Shown: piece after piece, positions 1-11,334 of the stretch | Position numbering within the stretch: position 1 is the stretch's first letter | How the letters are laid out: each line of letters opens with the position of its first letter | Assembly (NCBI RefSeq): GCF_050574275.1 | Contig: NZ_CP192260.1 | Coordinates: 620,001 to 684,000, forward strand | Source: Virgibacillus_F flavescens | Lineage (GTDB): Bacteria > Bacillota > Bacilli > Bacillales > Amphibacillaceae | Direction of reading: 5' to 3' | Length of the DNA: 64,000 nt | Notes under the pieces: model-generated | The model's database searches: none | What the model saw: the letters and a program-made list of their open reading frames with translations, nothing else | What the model was told of the DNA's origin: nothing | Made by a program: the position numbers and the translations under genes

Positions 1-120
1 GAATGGAATAGCTATCGCTGGTTGTCCGTGTACAACCGCATGTTCACCAATTAAAATCAACTTACTATGAGCTATACCTATAGCTGTTTGTTCTGAAGTT
101 GTTGCTTTCTCTACACTCAT
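1..120 (-). CDS. mvaK1: mevalonate kinase, N-terminal fragment (runs off the window start)
   Basis: Only the first 40 codons are in the window. The frame reads an N-terminal beta strand followed by KLILIGEHAVVHGQPAIAIP, the GHMP-kinase substrate/ATP segment typical of mevalonate kinases, with GEHAVVHG near residues 26-33. The family phosphorylates mevalonate to 5-phosphomevalonate with ATP in the cytosol. The ATG overlaps the TGA of the HMG-CoA reductase gene in an ATGA junction, so the two are translationally coupled and in consecutive steps of the mevalonate pathway. The symbol is inferred from family and context; other GHMP kinases share part of the motif, but the neighbour makes mevalonate kinase by far the best call. 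Confidence 0.85.
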   Translation of the reverse strand, partial: MSVEKATTSEQTAIGIAHSKLILIGEHAVVHGQPAIAIPF

Positions 121-1406
121 TTTTTACTCTTTTCCACCAATTCTTTAGCTTTCCCTACACGGATTTCTTTTTCATTTATTAATTGTTCAGCAATGATATC
201 AATCAGCTCTCCTTTAGCACCTGCTGCCATAGCAACAGAACGAGAATGTAAAGCCATGTGTCCTTTTTGAATACCATCCGTAACTAAAGCCTTTAATGCG
301 CCTAGGTTTTGCGCTAGACCTACAGATACGATAACCTGTGCTAGTTCCTGAGCGGAATCCACGTCTAATATCTTATGTGCAAGTTGAGAAATTGGGTGTA
401 CGCGAATCGAACCACCGACTGTACCTACAGACATAGGTAACTCAAGTTCTCCAACAAGGTTGCCTTTCTCATCCACATACCATTCTGTCATCGAGCTATA
501 TTTTCCAAAACGAGCTGCATACGCATGCGCTCCCGCTTCAACTGCTCGCCAGTCATTCCCTGTAGCAATGACAATTGGATCAATTCCATTCATAATCCCC
601 TTGTTATGCGTAACCGCACGATACGGATCAGAAGCTGCAAACTCATAGGCGTGCACCACTCCATCACGTACCTCTTCACCACTATAATTGCCTGTTTCAA
701 GCAATTCCGGTGGTATAACACATTTTGACCGCGCGAGGCATCTATCTGCTAAATTAGACAAAATCCGCAAATACACCTTACCTTTTGTTAAATCCTCAAC
801 CACTGGCGCAAGTGCTTCCACCATTGTATTGATAATATTTGCTCCCATTGCATCACACGTATCAATATACAGGTGTAATACAAGCATCTGGCCATACTTT
901 GAGCCTGAGTCATCATTTAGTATGCGTACTTCTAAATCCTGCGCTCCGCCACCTCTAGCGACGATACTCGGGTATGCTGCATTTGCACCCTCTAAAAGCA
1001 TATCCTTTTCGTGCAGCAGTGTATCCTTAGCTTGATTAAAATCAGCACATCCAACTACTTGAATCTGACCAATCATAATCCTGTCTGTAGCTTCTGTTGT
1101 AAACCCACCAGCATTGCGAATGATTTTCGCAATATAACTTGCAGATGCCACAACAGATGGTTCCTCAATTGCCATCGGTACTGCATATTCTTTCCCGTTT
1201 ATAAGAAAGTTTAATCCTAATCCAAGTGGCAATTGATAGGTTCCTACCACGTTTTCTATCATATTATCTGCTGTATCAAGTGATAACGGATTTGCAGATA
1301 GTAAATGTGCTGTTTCTTCTTCCGTAAAACCAGCCTTTTCAGCAAGAAAGGTTCTGCGGTTTTCTACAGACATATTATAAAAGCCAGGAATTCTAGAAGT
1401 ATTCAT
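117..1406 (-). CDS. mvaA: hydroxymethylglutaryl-CoA reductase, class II
   Basis: Interconverts HMG-CoA and mevalonate, the committed step of the mevalonate route to isoprenoids. The 429-aa length is typical of soluble class II enzymes and there is no membrane domain. Visible motifs are ENVVG (51-55), the catalytic-Glu segment EEPSVVA (from 81), HNKG with the catalytic Lys (269), GND with the catalytic Asp (285), GTVGGS (329-333) and the late KGHMALH with the catalytic His (383). The ATG at 1406 follows an AAAGGATG ribosome site. Databases often label this class 'degradative', but direct coupling to mevalonate kinase argues for biosynthesis. The Bacillus MEP genes ispD and ispF are absent from their usual place later in the window, which supports a working mevalonate pathway. 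Confidence 0.95.
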   Translation of the reverse strand: MNTSRIPGFYNMSVENRRTFLAEKAGFTEEETAHLLSANPLSLDTADNMIENVVGTYQLPLGLGLNFLINGKEYAVPMAIEEPSVVASASYIAKIIRNAGGFTTEATDRIMIGQIQVVGCADFNQAKDTLLHEKDMLLEGANAAYPSIVARGGGAQDLEVRILNDDSGSKYGQMLVLHLYIDTCDAMGANIINTMVEALAPVVEDLTKGKVYLRILSNLADRCLARSKCVIPPELLETGNYSGEEVRDGVVHAYEFAASDPYRAVTHNKGIMNGIDPIVIATGNDWRAVEAGAHAYAARFGKYSSMTEWYVDEKGNLVGELELPMSVGTVGGSIRVHPISQLAHKILDVDSAQELAQVIVSVGLAQNLGALKALVTDGIQKGHMALHSRSVAMAAGAKGELIDIIAEQLINEKEIRVGKAKELVEKSKK

Positions 1407-1479
1407 ACAAAATCATCCTTTTGTGTATCAATATATAATAAGTTTTTATTTTAATTTAGATAATAAATTTACTCTATCT

Positions 1480-1508
1480 ATTATGTAAAAAAATAGCGCA
1501 AAATGCAA
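1480..1508 (-). promoter_or_regulatory. putative sigma-A promoter for mvaA
   Basis: On the minus strand TTGCAT (-35, 1503-1508) is followed by a 17-base spacer and CATAAT (-10, 1480-1485), about 75 bases before the mvaA start. Motif match only. Confidence 0.5.
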
Positions 1509-1510
1509 AT

Positions 1511-1545
1511 AAACAAGGTTAGTTATATTCATAACGACCTTGTTT
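1511..1545 (-). terminator. terminator of the tRNA cluster
   Basis: Inverted repeat AAACAAGGT / ACCTTGTTT with an inner GTTAT/ATAAC helix. On the minus strand it is followed by ATTTGCATTTT. It lies just past tRNA-Lys, the last tRNA of the cluster, and just before the mvaA promoter. Confidence 0.65.
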
Positions 1546-1595
1546 ACTTGAATTATACTATGTATTATGTCTCAATGCTAGAAATATCATTAAAA

Positions 1596-1668
1596 TGAGC
1601 CATGAAGGATTCGAACCTTCGACCCTCTGATTAAAAGTCAGATGCTCTACCAACTGAGCTAATGGCTC
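1596..1668 (-). tRNA. tRNA-Lys (anticodon UUU)
   Basis: A 73-nt cloverleaf with acceptor GAGCCAU pairing the 3' end AUGGCUC plus A73, the D-arm AGCUCAGUUGGUAGAGC, anticodon loop CUUUUAA and T-arm GGUUCGAAUCC. CCA is not encoded. It is the last member of the Glu-Val-Thr-Tyr-Gln-Lys cluster. Confidence 0.97.
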
Positions 1669-1791
1669 GTATGAAAGAAAGTTCTACTATACATTTGTAA
1701 ACAAAACCTAAATCTAAATGGTTCGTAAAAATACAAAAACCACGTATTTACCGTGGTATAGTTGATACAACGTTATCAATAAAAGTAATAA

Positions 1792-1866
1792 TGGCTGGGC
1801 TACCAGGATTCGAACCTGGGGATGACAGGATCAAAACCTGCTGCCTTACCGCTTGGCTATAGCCCA
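1792..1866 (-). tRNA. tRNA-Gln (anticodon UUG)
   Basis: Cloverleaf with acceptor UGGGCUA / UAGCCCA, anticodon loop UUUUGAU and discriminator G73. CCA is encoded (1792-1794). It follows tRNA-Tyr in the cluster. Confidence 0.97.
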
Positions 1867-1875
1867 ATTATATAG

Positions 1876-1960
1876 TGGTGGAGGGGGGCAGATTCGAACT
1901 GCCGAACCCTGAGGGAGCGGATTTACAGTCCGCCGCGTTTAGCCACTTCGCTACCCCTCC
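1876..1960 (-). tRNA. tRNA-Tyr (anticodon GUA)
   Basis: Class II tRNA of 85 nt with a long variable arm. Acceptor GGAGGGG / CCCCUCC, anticodon loop CUGUAAA, encoded CCA. Confidence 0.97.
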
Positions 1961-1998
1961 ATATAATTACCACATTTAGATATATTATACATAAAAAA

Positions 1999-2074
<76 letters not shown>

Positions 2075-2082
2075 AAAAAAAA

Positions 2083-2158
2083 TGGTGGAGGATGCAGGGC
2101 TCGAACCTGCGACCCCCTGCTTGTAAGGCAGGTGCTCTCCCAGCTGAGCTAATCCTCC
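2083..2158 (-). tRNA. tRNA-Val (anticodon UAC)
   Basis: A 76-nt cloverleaf with acceptor GGAGGAU, anticodon loop CUUACAA, T-arm GGUUCGAGCCC and encoded CCA. Confidence 0.97.
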
Positions 2159-2165
2159 AAGTAAG

Positions 2166-2240
2166 TGGTGACCCGTACGGGATTCGAACCCGTGATACCG
2201 CCGTGAAAGGGCGGTGTCTTAACCACTTGACCAACGGGCC
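2166..2240 (-). tRNA. tRNA-Glu (anticodon UUC)
   Basis: A 75-nt cloverleaf with acceptor GGCCCGU, anticodon loop CUUUCAC, T-arm GGUUCGAAUCC and encoded CCA. It is the first tRNA after the cluster promoter. Confidence 0.97.
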
Positions 2241-2295
2241 ATAAAGTTGTTTTCAAATTTCATATCTATGTATTTGTCGAAAACCAACGAATCTT

Positions 2296-2324
2296 ATTAT
2301 ATCCAGTTTAACGCTCTTTGTAAA
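2296..2324 (-). promoter_or_regulatory. sigma-A promoter of the six-tRNA cluster
   Basis: Minus strand TTTACA (2319-2324), exact 17-base spacer, TATAAT (2296-2301), about 55 bases before tRNA-Glu. It indicates that the tRNA cluster is transcribed separately from the rrn operon. Confidence 0.75.
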
Positions 2325-2404
2325 GGGTAATACGAACTTTTTATTTTTTTCTACTATAATCTGCTTTCATTTGAATTCTATTGCCCGTATACAGCACATA
2401 TTAT

Positions 2405-2572
2405 TTATGATGATACAATAGCGACAACCCATAAAATAACAACTGTCGGTACTGCCATATAAAGGGTTCGAGAAAGCGGGAAATTGTGCTTCTTTACTAA
2501 ATAAACTGCCAAAAATAGTTCGAAAATGGTTACCACTATAGCAACTATAAATAAAAGGGGGATGCTTTCCAT
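2405..2572 (-). CDS. small membrane protein of unknown function (55 aa)
   Basis: A short reading frame with a strong GAGGAGGG ribosome site just before its ATG. The protein begins MESIPLLFIV and has two hydrophobic stretches (about residues 5-26 and 38-53) joined by a short basic loop around KKHNFPLSRTLY, so it should be a two-helix hairpin in the membrane. It lies between the 3' tRNAs of the rrn operon and the promoter of the six-tRNA cluster. I do not recognise the family. The good ribosome site and coherent membrane topology argue that it is a real gene; expression is unproven. Confidence 0.65.
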   Translation of the reverse strand: MESIPLLFIVAIVVTIFELFLAVYLVKKHNFPLSRTLYMAVPTVVILWVVAIVSS

Positions 2573-2631
2573 ATTAGCCCTCCTCTTTCAATGAGTTTTT
2601 TCATTCTGACAAGCAGTGTTCCAGTACATAG

Positions 2632-2667
2632 AATTATAAACGTCTACACCATGTAGCGATGTAGACG
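2632..2667 (-). terminator. terminator of the rrn-tRNA-Asn-tRNA-Thr operon
   Basis: Perfect 8-bp inverted repeat CGTCTACA / TGTAGACG (2641-2667), followed on the minus strand by TTTATAATT. It sits immediately after tRNA-Thr(GGU). Confidence 0.6.
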
Positions 2668-2674
2668 CTTGCAG

Positions 2675-2747
2675 AGCTTCCAAGCGGATTTGAACCGCTG
2701 ACCCCCACCTTACCATGGTGGTGCTCTACCGGCTGAGCTATGGAAGC
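2675..2747 (-). tRNA. tRNA-Thr (anticodon GGU)
   Basis: A 73-nt cloverleaf with acceptor GCUUCCA / UGGAAGC, discriminator U73 and anticodon loop AUGGUAA. CCA is not encoded. Last RNA of the rrn operon. Confidence 0.96.
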
Positions 2748-2754
2748 GTATGTA

Positions 2755-2829
2755 TGGCTCCACAGGTAGGAGTCGAACCTACGACCGATCGGTTAACAGC
2801 CGATTGCTCTACCTCTGAGCTACTGTGGA
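2755..2829 (-). tRNA. tRNA-Asn (anticodon GUU)
   Basis: Cloverleaf with acceptor UCCACAG / CUGUGGA, discriminator G73, anticodon loop CUGUUAA and encoded CCA. It lies between 5S rRNA and tRNA-Thr. Confidence 0.97.
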
Positions 2830-2998
2830 ATAATCTAATAAAGTAAATCATAGTGGTACAATCTTATTTGGGCCTGCTCGTCACACAAACCATTCCTCGC
2901 ATGACCTGAAAATCTCTGCATTAGTATAACTAATAAACACAAAAATCATTCCATGAAGTTTTTAAGTAACTCCAAGTAAAAATAGATACAAAAAAACT

Positions 2999-3114
2999 GC
3001 CTGGCGGCGTCCTACTCTTGCAGGGACAAAGTCCCAACTACCATCGGCGCTGGAGAGCTTAACTACTGTGTTCGGTATGGGAACAGGTGTGACTTCTCCG
3101 CTATTACTACCAGA
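2999..3114 (-). rRNA. rrf: 5S ribosomal RNA
   Basis: About 116 nt containing the conserved 5S segments GUUCCCAUACCGAACAC, GUUAAGCUCUCCAGCGCC and GAGUAGGACGCCGCCAGGC, with terminal pairing of UGUCUGG and CCAGGC. It follows 23S after a short spacer. Ends are placed by similarity to Bacillus 5S and may be off by a few bases. Confidence 0.95.
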
Positions 3115-3186
3115 CAATTTCATGTATAAGGTAATTTATACCCTAAAAACTAAATAAGAACGCAATAGACATGACATCGTAAATGG

Positions 3187-6109
<2,923 letters not shown>

Positions 6110-6185
6110 TCTTTATGATTAAGAACTTACGTTTTAATTCGATGTCTTGTCTATATTGCTCTTATTTAGTTTTCAAGGTACAAAA

Positions 6186-6258
6186 TGGAGCCTAGCGGGA
6201 TCGAACCGCTGACCTCCTGCGTGCAAGGCAGGCGCTCTCCCAGCTGAGCTAAGGCCCC
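6186..6258 (-). tRNA. tRNA-Ala (anticodon UGC)
   Basis: Spacer tRNA between 16S and 23S. Anticodon loop CUUGCAC; the acceptor keeps the G3:U70 pair that is the alanine identity element; discriminator A73; no encoded CCA. Confidence 0.97.
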
Positions 6259-6272
6259 GTATGAGTTATAGA

Positions 6273-6349
<77 letters not shown>

Positions 6350-6387
6350 ATCTATATTATAATTATATAGAAGAAGGAAAATTAATC

Positions 6388-6419
6388 CCTCAAAACTGAA
6401 CAACAACCTTGTATGTTAA
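6388..6419 (-). other. 3' half of the 16S precursor processing stem
   Basis: Complementary to 8148-8184: both arms share GTTGTTGTTCAGTTTT and TTAACATAC in opposite orientation. In the transcript they would pair to loop out the 16S rRNA, the usual substrate for RNase III-type processing. Confidence 0.6.
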
Positions 6420-6516
6420 GGCCTATCAACGATAGGTCTTACGATGACGCAAGCGTCACCGATTTTCCGTTAAACAGTACGGCTTCTGCTATCACTAGCT
6501 TCGGCTTTCTGTTTTT

Positions 6517-8088
<1,572 letters not shown>

Positions 8089-8147
8089 AGTTTGGATAAG
8101 ATTAATAAAATTAATCCCATCAGTTGTCTTAGCTTTCTTGCTTGTTC

Positions 8148-8184
8148 TTAACATACTTGGTTGTTGTTCAGTTTTCAAGGAGCA
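8148..8184 (-). promoter_or_regulatory. rrn leader: boxA-like sequence and 5' half of the 16S processing stem
   Basis: The transcript leader contains TGCTCCTTGAAAACTGAAC, which matches the Bacillus rrn boxA-like antitermination sequence, and continues into the arm that pairs with 6388-6419. Confidence 0.6.
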
Positions 8185-8218
8185 ATTTATTTCTTTGTCG
8201 TTTTTGGCGACAAGATAT

Positions 8219-8247
8219 AATTTACCATGTATACAAATAATTGTCAA
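8219..8247 (-). promoter_or_regulatory. rrn promoter P2
   Basis: Minus strand TTGACA (8242-8247, perfect -35), 17-base spacer, TAAATT (-10, 8219-8224), with an AT-rich UP-element-like stretch upstream. The likely start is near 8211. Confidence 0.8.
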
Positions 8248-8319
8248 CGCATTTTAAAAATTAATTAAAACTTTTTTTCGTTTGTTATTTTTAAAGAAAG
8301 CTCGTCGGCAACAAGAAAT

Positions 8320-8348
8320 AATATAGCATATTTTAAAAACTATTTCAA
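8320..8348 (-). promoter_or_regulatory. rrn promoter P1
   Basis: Minus strand TTGAAA (8343-8348), 17-base spacer, TATATT (8320-8325), about 100 bases before P2. Both promoters share a downstream TTGTxGCC sequence. Tandem promoters are normal for Bacillus rrn operons. Confidence 0.75.
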
Positions 8349-8414
8349 CACAATCTACAAAAAAATACCAATTCTCTATCCCTGCCTTTATATTCTCTAG
8401 TACTATGAGCGCAT

Positions 8415-8456
8415 AAAAAACCAGCGGACAGACACGTCTGAAAGCCCCGCTGGTTC
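8415..8456 (-). terminator. terminator of the 73-aa gene upstream of the rrn operon
   Basis: Stem AACCAGCGG / CCGCTGGTT with an inner CAGAC/GTCTG helix, followed on the minus strand by TTTTTTATG. Confidence 0.85.
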
Positions 8457-8473
8457 CAACTACAACTCAATTA

Positions 8474-8695
8474 TTATTGATTATTTGATCGCTTCGGCAT
8501 GTATTTTAAACACTCTTTCTCACTAGCCACACGGCGGAATAACTGAAATAGCAATGCGTATCTTTCACTCATAGAGCGCTTTACCATCTGATCTATTCGG
8601 TGATCTTCCAAATCCATCAAAAGTTCTTCCATTTCACGTCTCACAAGGTACTCAATTTCTTTTTGTTCCATATCGTTAATTAGTAAACCTAACAT
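8474..8695 (-). CDS. conserved small protein of unknown function (73 aa)
   Basis: The protein begins MLGLLINDMEQKE and is charged and helical, with a pattern of Glu/Arg/Leu (YLVRREMEELLMDLEDHR) that suggests a small helical bundle. It has no signal peptide and no membrane segment. The ATG at 8695 is preferred over the upstream in-frame ATG at 8719 because GAGGTGAAG sits 6 bases before it. I recall similar short proteins next to pdaB in other Bacillaceae but know no assigned function. It has its own terminator and lies divergent from pdaB. A regulatory or sporulation-linked role would be guesswork. Confidence 0.75.
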   Translation of the reverse strand: MLGLLINDMEQKEIEYLVRREMEELLMDLEDHRIDQMVKRSMSERYALLFQLFRRVASEKECLKYMPKRSNNQ

Positions 8696-8983
8696 TATCT
8701 TCACCTCAAACCTTCTCAAGCTAAACTTAATTTAACTGCTATTGATTTTTTTATATCGATAACACACTAATTCGTAGAAATTGTAGAATTAAGTCGGTTG
8801 AAAATCTTGATTTTTATTAATCCTCATCGCAATAAACTACTATAATCATTTTCCTTATTCCCTAATTTGAACAATTTTCATCCTTTTTCTCCACTATTCT
8901 TATTTCCATTTTATATCAATAGCTTGTTCATATTATTCATTATCATTCATAAACTAATTAAAGAAATAGAAAGGAGGTCTGAA

Positions 8984-9745
8984 ATGAGTTACTTTTATGC
9001 ATGGCGTTTTTCAAAATGGAAAAGATTTCTTTATATTAGTTTGTTCGCACTTATAGCTGCTGTGATTATTTGGTCTGAAAGCACTGGAAGCTATTCTGTG
9101 TTTTCTCCGTCAGAGAAAACGTCAGCTTTTGTGCAGGGAAATTCAAAAGATAACAGCATAGCACTAACGTTTAATATAAGCTGGGGAGAAGAAAAAGTGT
9201 TTGATATTCTCAAACAATTGAAAGAACATGATACCCAGGCGACTTTTTTTGTAAGTGGCGAGTGGGCTGAACGGCATCCAGACATACTTGCGAAGATTAA
9301 AGAAGGGAATCACGAACTCGGTATGCTTGGATATCGGTATAAGAGTTACCTTGAACAGGATATAAGTAAAGTAAAAAAGGATATACTATACGCCAAAGAA
9401 ATTTTTAAAAAACTTGGTTATGAAAAAATAACGCTTATGCGGGCTCCAAATGGTCACATAAATAAAGAAATTATTAAACTTACTGAAGGATTAGGGTTAA
9501 AAGTTGTCCATTGGAGAGTTGACGCAAACGATTGGGAAAATCCAGGAACACAAAAAATTATTGATACCGTAATGCGTGAAACATCAAATGGCGATGTTAT
9601 TTTACTACACGCTTCTGACTCGGTTAAACAAACTGCAGAAGCACTGGATACGATTTTGCCCGGCCTTAAAGAGAAAGGATTTAAGTTCGTATCGGTAACA
9701 GAACTGTATAATCAGGCACACGCTGAATCCAAACTCGCAGATTAA
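8984..9745 (+). CDS. pdaB: PdaB-family polysaccharide deacetylase-like protein
   Basis: 253 aa. An N-terminal membrane anchor (about 17-36, FLYISLFALIAAVIIW) is followed by a NodB-homology domain (about 60-235) predicted outside the membrane. In Bacillus subtilis PdaB is needed late in sporulation to keep spores intact. The start chosen has AAAGGAGGT ahead of it; a longer in-frame extension to 8867 lacks a ribosome site. Two canonical deacetylase motifs are degenerate: TFDD reads TFNIS, and the metal-binding H-box reads MLGYRY. Classical zinc deacetylase activity is therefore doubtful, a feature I believe PdaB orthologues share. The neighbours kbaA, gerD, salA and cwlD match the B. subtilis order. 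Confidence 0.9.
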   Translation: MSYFYAWRFSKWKRFLYISLFALIAAVIIWSESTGSYSVFSPSEKTSAFVQGNSKDNSIALTFNISWGEEKVFDILKQLKEHDTQATFFVSGEWAERHPDILAKIKEGNHELGMLGYRYKSYLEQDISKVKKDILYAKEIFKKLGYEKITLMRAPNGHINKEIIKLTEGLGLKVVHWRVDANDWENPGTQKIIDTVMRETSNGDVILLHASDSVKQTAEALDTILPGLKEKGFKFVSVTELYNQAHAESKLAD

Positions 9746-9817
9746 TAATACATGCTTACACAATTATAAAAGATAAGGCTACCGCTCTCACTGCTAATTA
9801 CATTTTCATTAAAGAAA

Positions 9818-9843
9818 AGCACAAGGAATTCAATCCTTGTGCT
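9818..9843. terminator. bidirectional terminator between pdaB and kbaA
   Basis: Perfect 10-bp stem AGCACAAGGA / TCCTTGTGCT. It is followed by TTTTCTTT on the minus strand and AGTTCTTTT on the plus strand, so it serves both convergent genes. Confidence 0.85.
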
Positions 9844-9850
9844 AGTTCTT

Positions 9851-10474
9851 TTAAACGATGCTATCTGATTTTTTTTGCTGTTTTTGTTCCGGATTAGTTA
9901 ATCGGTGTAATACCAATAGCTGATATGTATTACACGCAAGAAGTGGTATGATCATTAACCATGCATAATCGGTACCGGTTGTTCTCATACCAGGAACCCA
10001 TTCAATTGTTGTCATCACTACCATTAAAAATAACGCTGGTACAAAAGCACCCTGATTGGTTTGGCTGGCTTTTATTTTCGCAATAACTATCCCATACAAC
10101 AAAATCGCTGCAGCAATTAAAATATAAACAAATAAAGATCCTTCTCCGTCTGAAGCGTTATAGGGAAAATAAACCAAATCAAAAACCACAAATACAATTA
10201 GCAGTAATTGAACGGTTGGCCAAAATGACCGAAAGAATCCTAAACCAAATTGGTTAATAAATAAATAAGCAAAAAATCCTGTCTGGCTAATTAAACTAAA
10301 CACAAAACCCAGACCAAGAAAGAAAAGCACTACACCCAATAATTCAAAAAAATCAATTGGGTTTAACACATTTGTGTAGGAGTCTGTTTTCACAAAAAAG
10401 CTGGTAATTAATCCTGCTAAACCTCCAAGAATTAATGTTTTTAAAAACAATCCTACCCATTTACGACTATTCAC
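9851..10474 (-). CDS. kbaA: KinB-signalling pathway activation protein
   Basis: A polytopic membrane protein with about six hydrophobic segments beginning near residues 10-28 and ending near 165-185, then a short Gln/Lys-rich cytoplasmic tail. In B. subtilis KbaA is required for activity of the KinB sensor kinase branch of the sporulation phosphorelay. Identification rests on the WVGLFLKTLILGGLAG-type N-terminus and on position between pdaB and gerD. A GTG at 10474 is preferred because it lies 8 bases after GGAGG; an ATG at 10480 is only 2 bases away from it. A shared terminator follows. Confidence 0.88.
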   Translation of the reverse strand: MNSRKWVGLFLKTLILGGLAGLITSFFVKTDSYTNVLNPIDFFELLGVVLFFLGLGFVFSLISQTGFFAYLFINQFGLGFFRSFWPTVQLLLIVFVVFDLVYFPYNASDGEGSLFVYILIAAAILLYGIVIAKIKASQTNQGAFVPALFLMVVMTTIEWVPGMRTTGTDYAWLMIIPLLACNTYQLLVLHRLTNPEQKQQKKSDSIV

Positions 10475-10589
10475 AATCATATCCTCCTACAAAAAAACAG
10501 CTATGTATTTTACTGTCGATTTAATATTTCATGGTAATTTACATTCATCCGTATTTTACCATGAATAACAGCAATTTTCCTTATTGAAG

Positions 10590-10620
10590 TGCATATTTTC
10601 CTCCATATTCTCGCATATTA
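10590..10620 (+). promoter_or_regulatory. putative sigma-G promoter for gerD
   Basis: TGCATA (10590-10595), 18-base spacer, CATATTA (10614-10620), 27 bases before the gerD start. This fits the sigma-G consensus (-35 TGmATA, -10 CATnnTA). Forespore expression of gerD under sigma-G is established in B. subtilis. Confidence 0.7.
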
Positions 10621-10647
10621 ACCTTGAAGGGGAAGGAGGATTAGATA

Positions 10648-11286
10648 ATGATTCGGTTACTTTATATATGTTTTATTGGACTTTCCTGCTTAATTCTTGG
10701 AGCATGCTCAAGTGAACAGGCTGCAGGTAAAGAAGCCGATTATGATACAACCAAAAAAATGGTTGTTGATATACTTCAAACCGAGGATGGTAAAAAGGCC
10801 TTAGAAGAAATTCTAAAGGATGAAAAGATGAAACAGCATTTGGTCATGAATGCAGATGTCGTACAAAACTCCGTTAATAAAGCTCTCTCCTCAAAAAAAG
10901 CACAAGAGGTATGGACAAAACTCTTCAGTGACCCTAAATTCGTAGAAGCATACGCAAAATCGATGGAAGAGCAGCATAAAAAATTAATCAAAACATTAAT
11001 GAACGACGCTGAATATCAAAAACAAATGCTCGATATATTAAAAAACCCGGAAGTCTCCGAACAAATGCTGGAAGTACTAAAGAGCCAAAAATTCAGTGCA
11101 CACTTAGAGGAGTCCATTCAAAAAACATTAGGAACGCCATTATTCCAAGCCAAAATCCAGGAAATATTACTGAAAGCCGCTTCTGAACAACAGAAAGGGA
11201 AAAAAGAAGAACCACCACAAGACAGTGGTCAAAGCAGTGGCGGTGGAGGCAGTGGAAGTGATAGCGTTGGCGGCGGTACTGAATAA
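10648..11286 (+). CDS. gerD: spore germination lipoprotein GerD
   Basis: 212 aa. A lipoprotein signal ends with lipobox LILGAC (Cys20), followed by a long helical region of Lys/Glu-rich heptads (about 30-170) and a disordered Gly/Ser-rich tail. GerD in B. subtilis forms a trimeric helical scaffold on the outer face of the inner spore membrane and clusters the nutrient germinant receptors. The start has GGAAGGAGG at good spacing. The glycine/serine tail (about 190-212) is typical. Convergent with salA and separated from it by a shared terminator. Confidence 0.93.
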   Translation: MIRLLYICFIGLSCLILGACSSEQAAGKEADYDTTKKMVVDILQTEDGKKALEEILKDEKMKQHLVMNADVVQNSVNKALSSKKAQEVWTKLFSDPKFVEAYAKSMEEQHKKLIKTLMNDAEYQKQMLDILKNPEVSEQMLEVLKSQKFSAHLEESIQKTLGTPLFQAKIQEILLKAASEQQKGKKEEPPQDSGQSSGGGGSGSDSVGGGTE

Positions 11287-11303
11287 TATAAATAGCTAAA
11301 TTA

Positions 11304-11334
11304 AAAAGAGGTGACGAATAGCCACCTCCTTTTT
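11304..11334. terminator. bidirectional terminator between gerD and salA
   Basis: Stem GAGGTG / CACCTC (11308-11328) with A-tract before and T-tract after, so it can end transcription from either side. Confidence 0.85.

Noticed and set aside
460..1214. Several plus-strand frames opposite mvaA
   Set aside because: Antisense shadows of the mvaA reading frame without ribosome sites.
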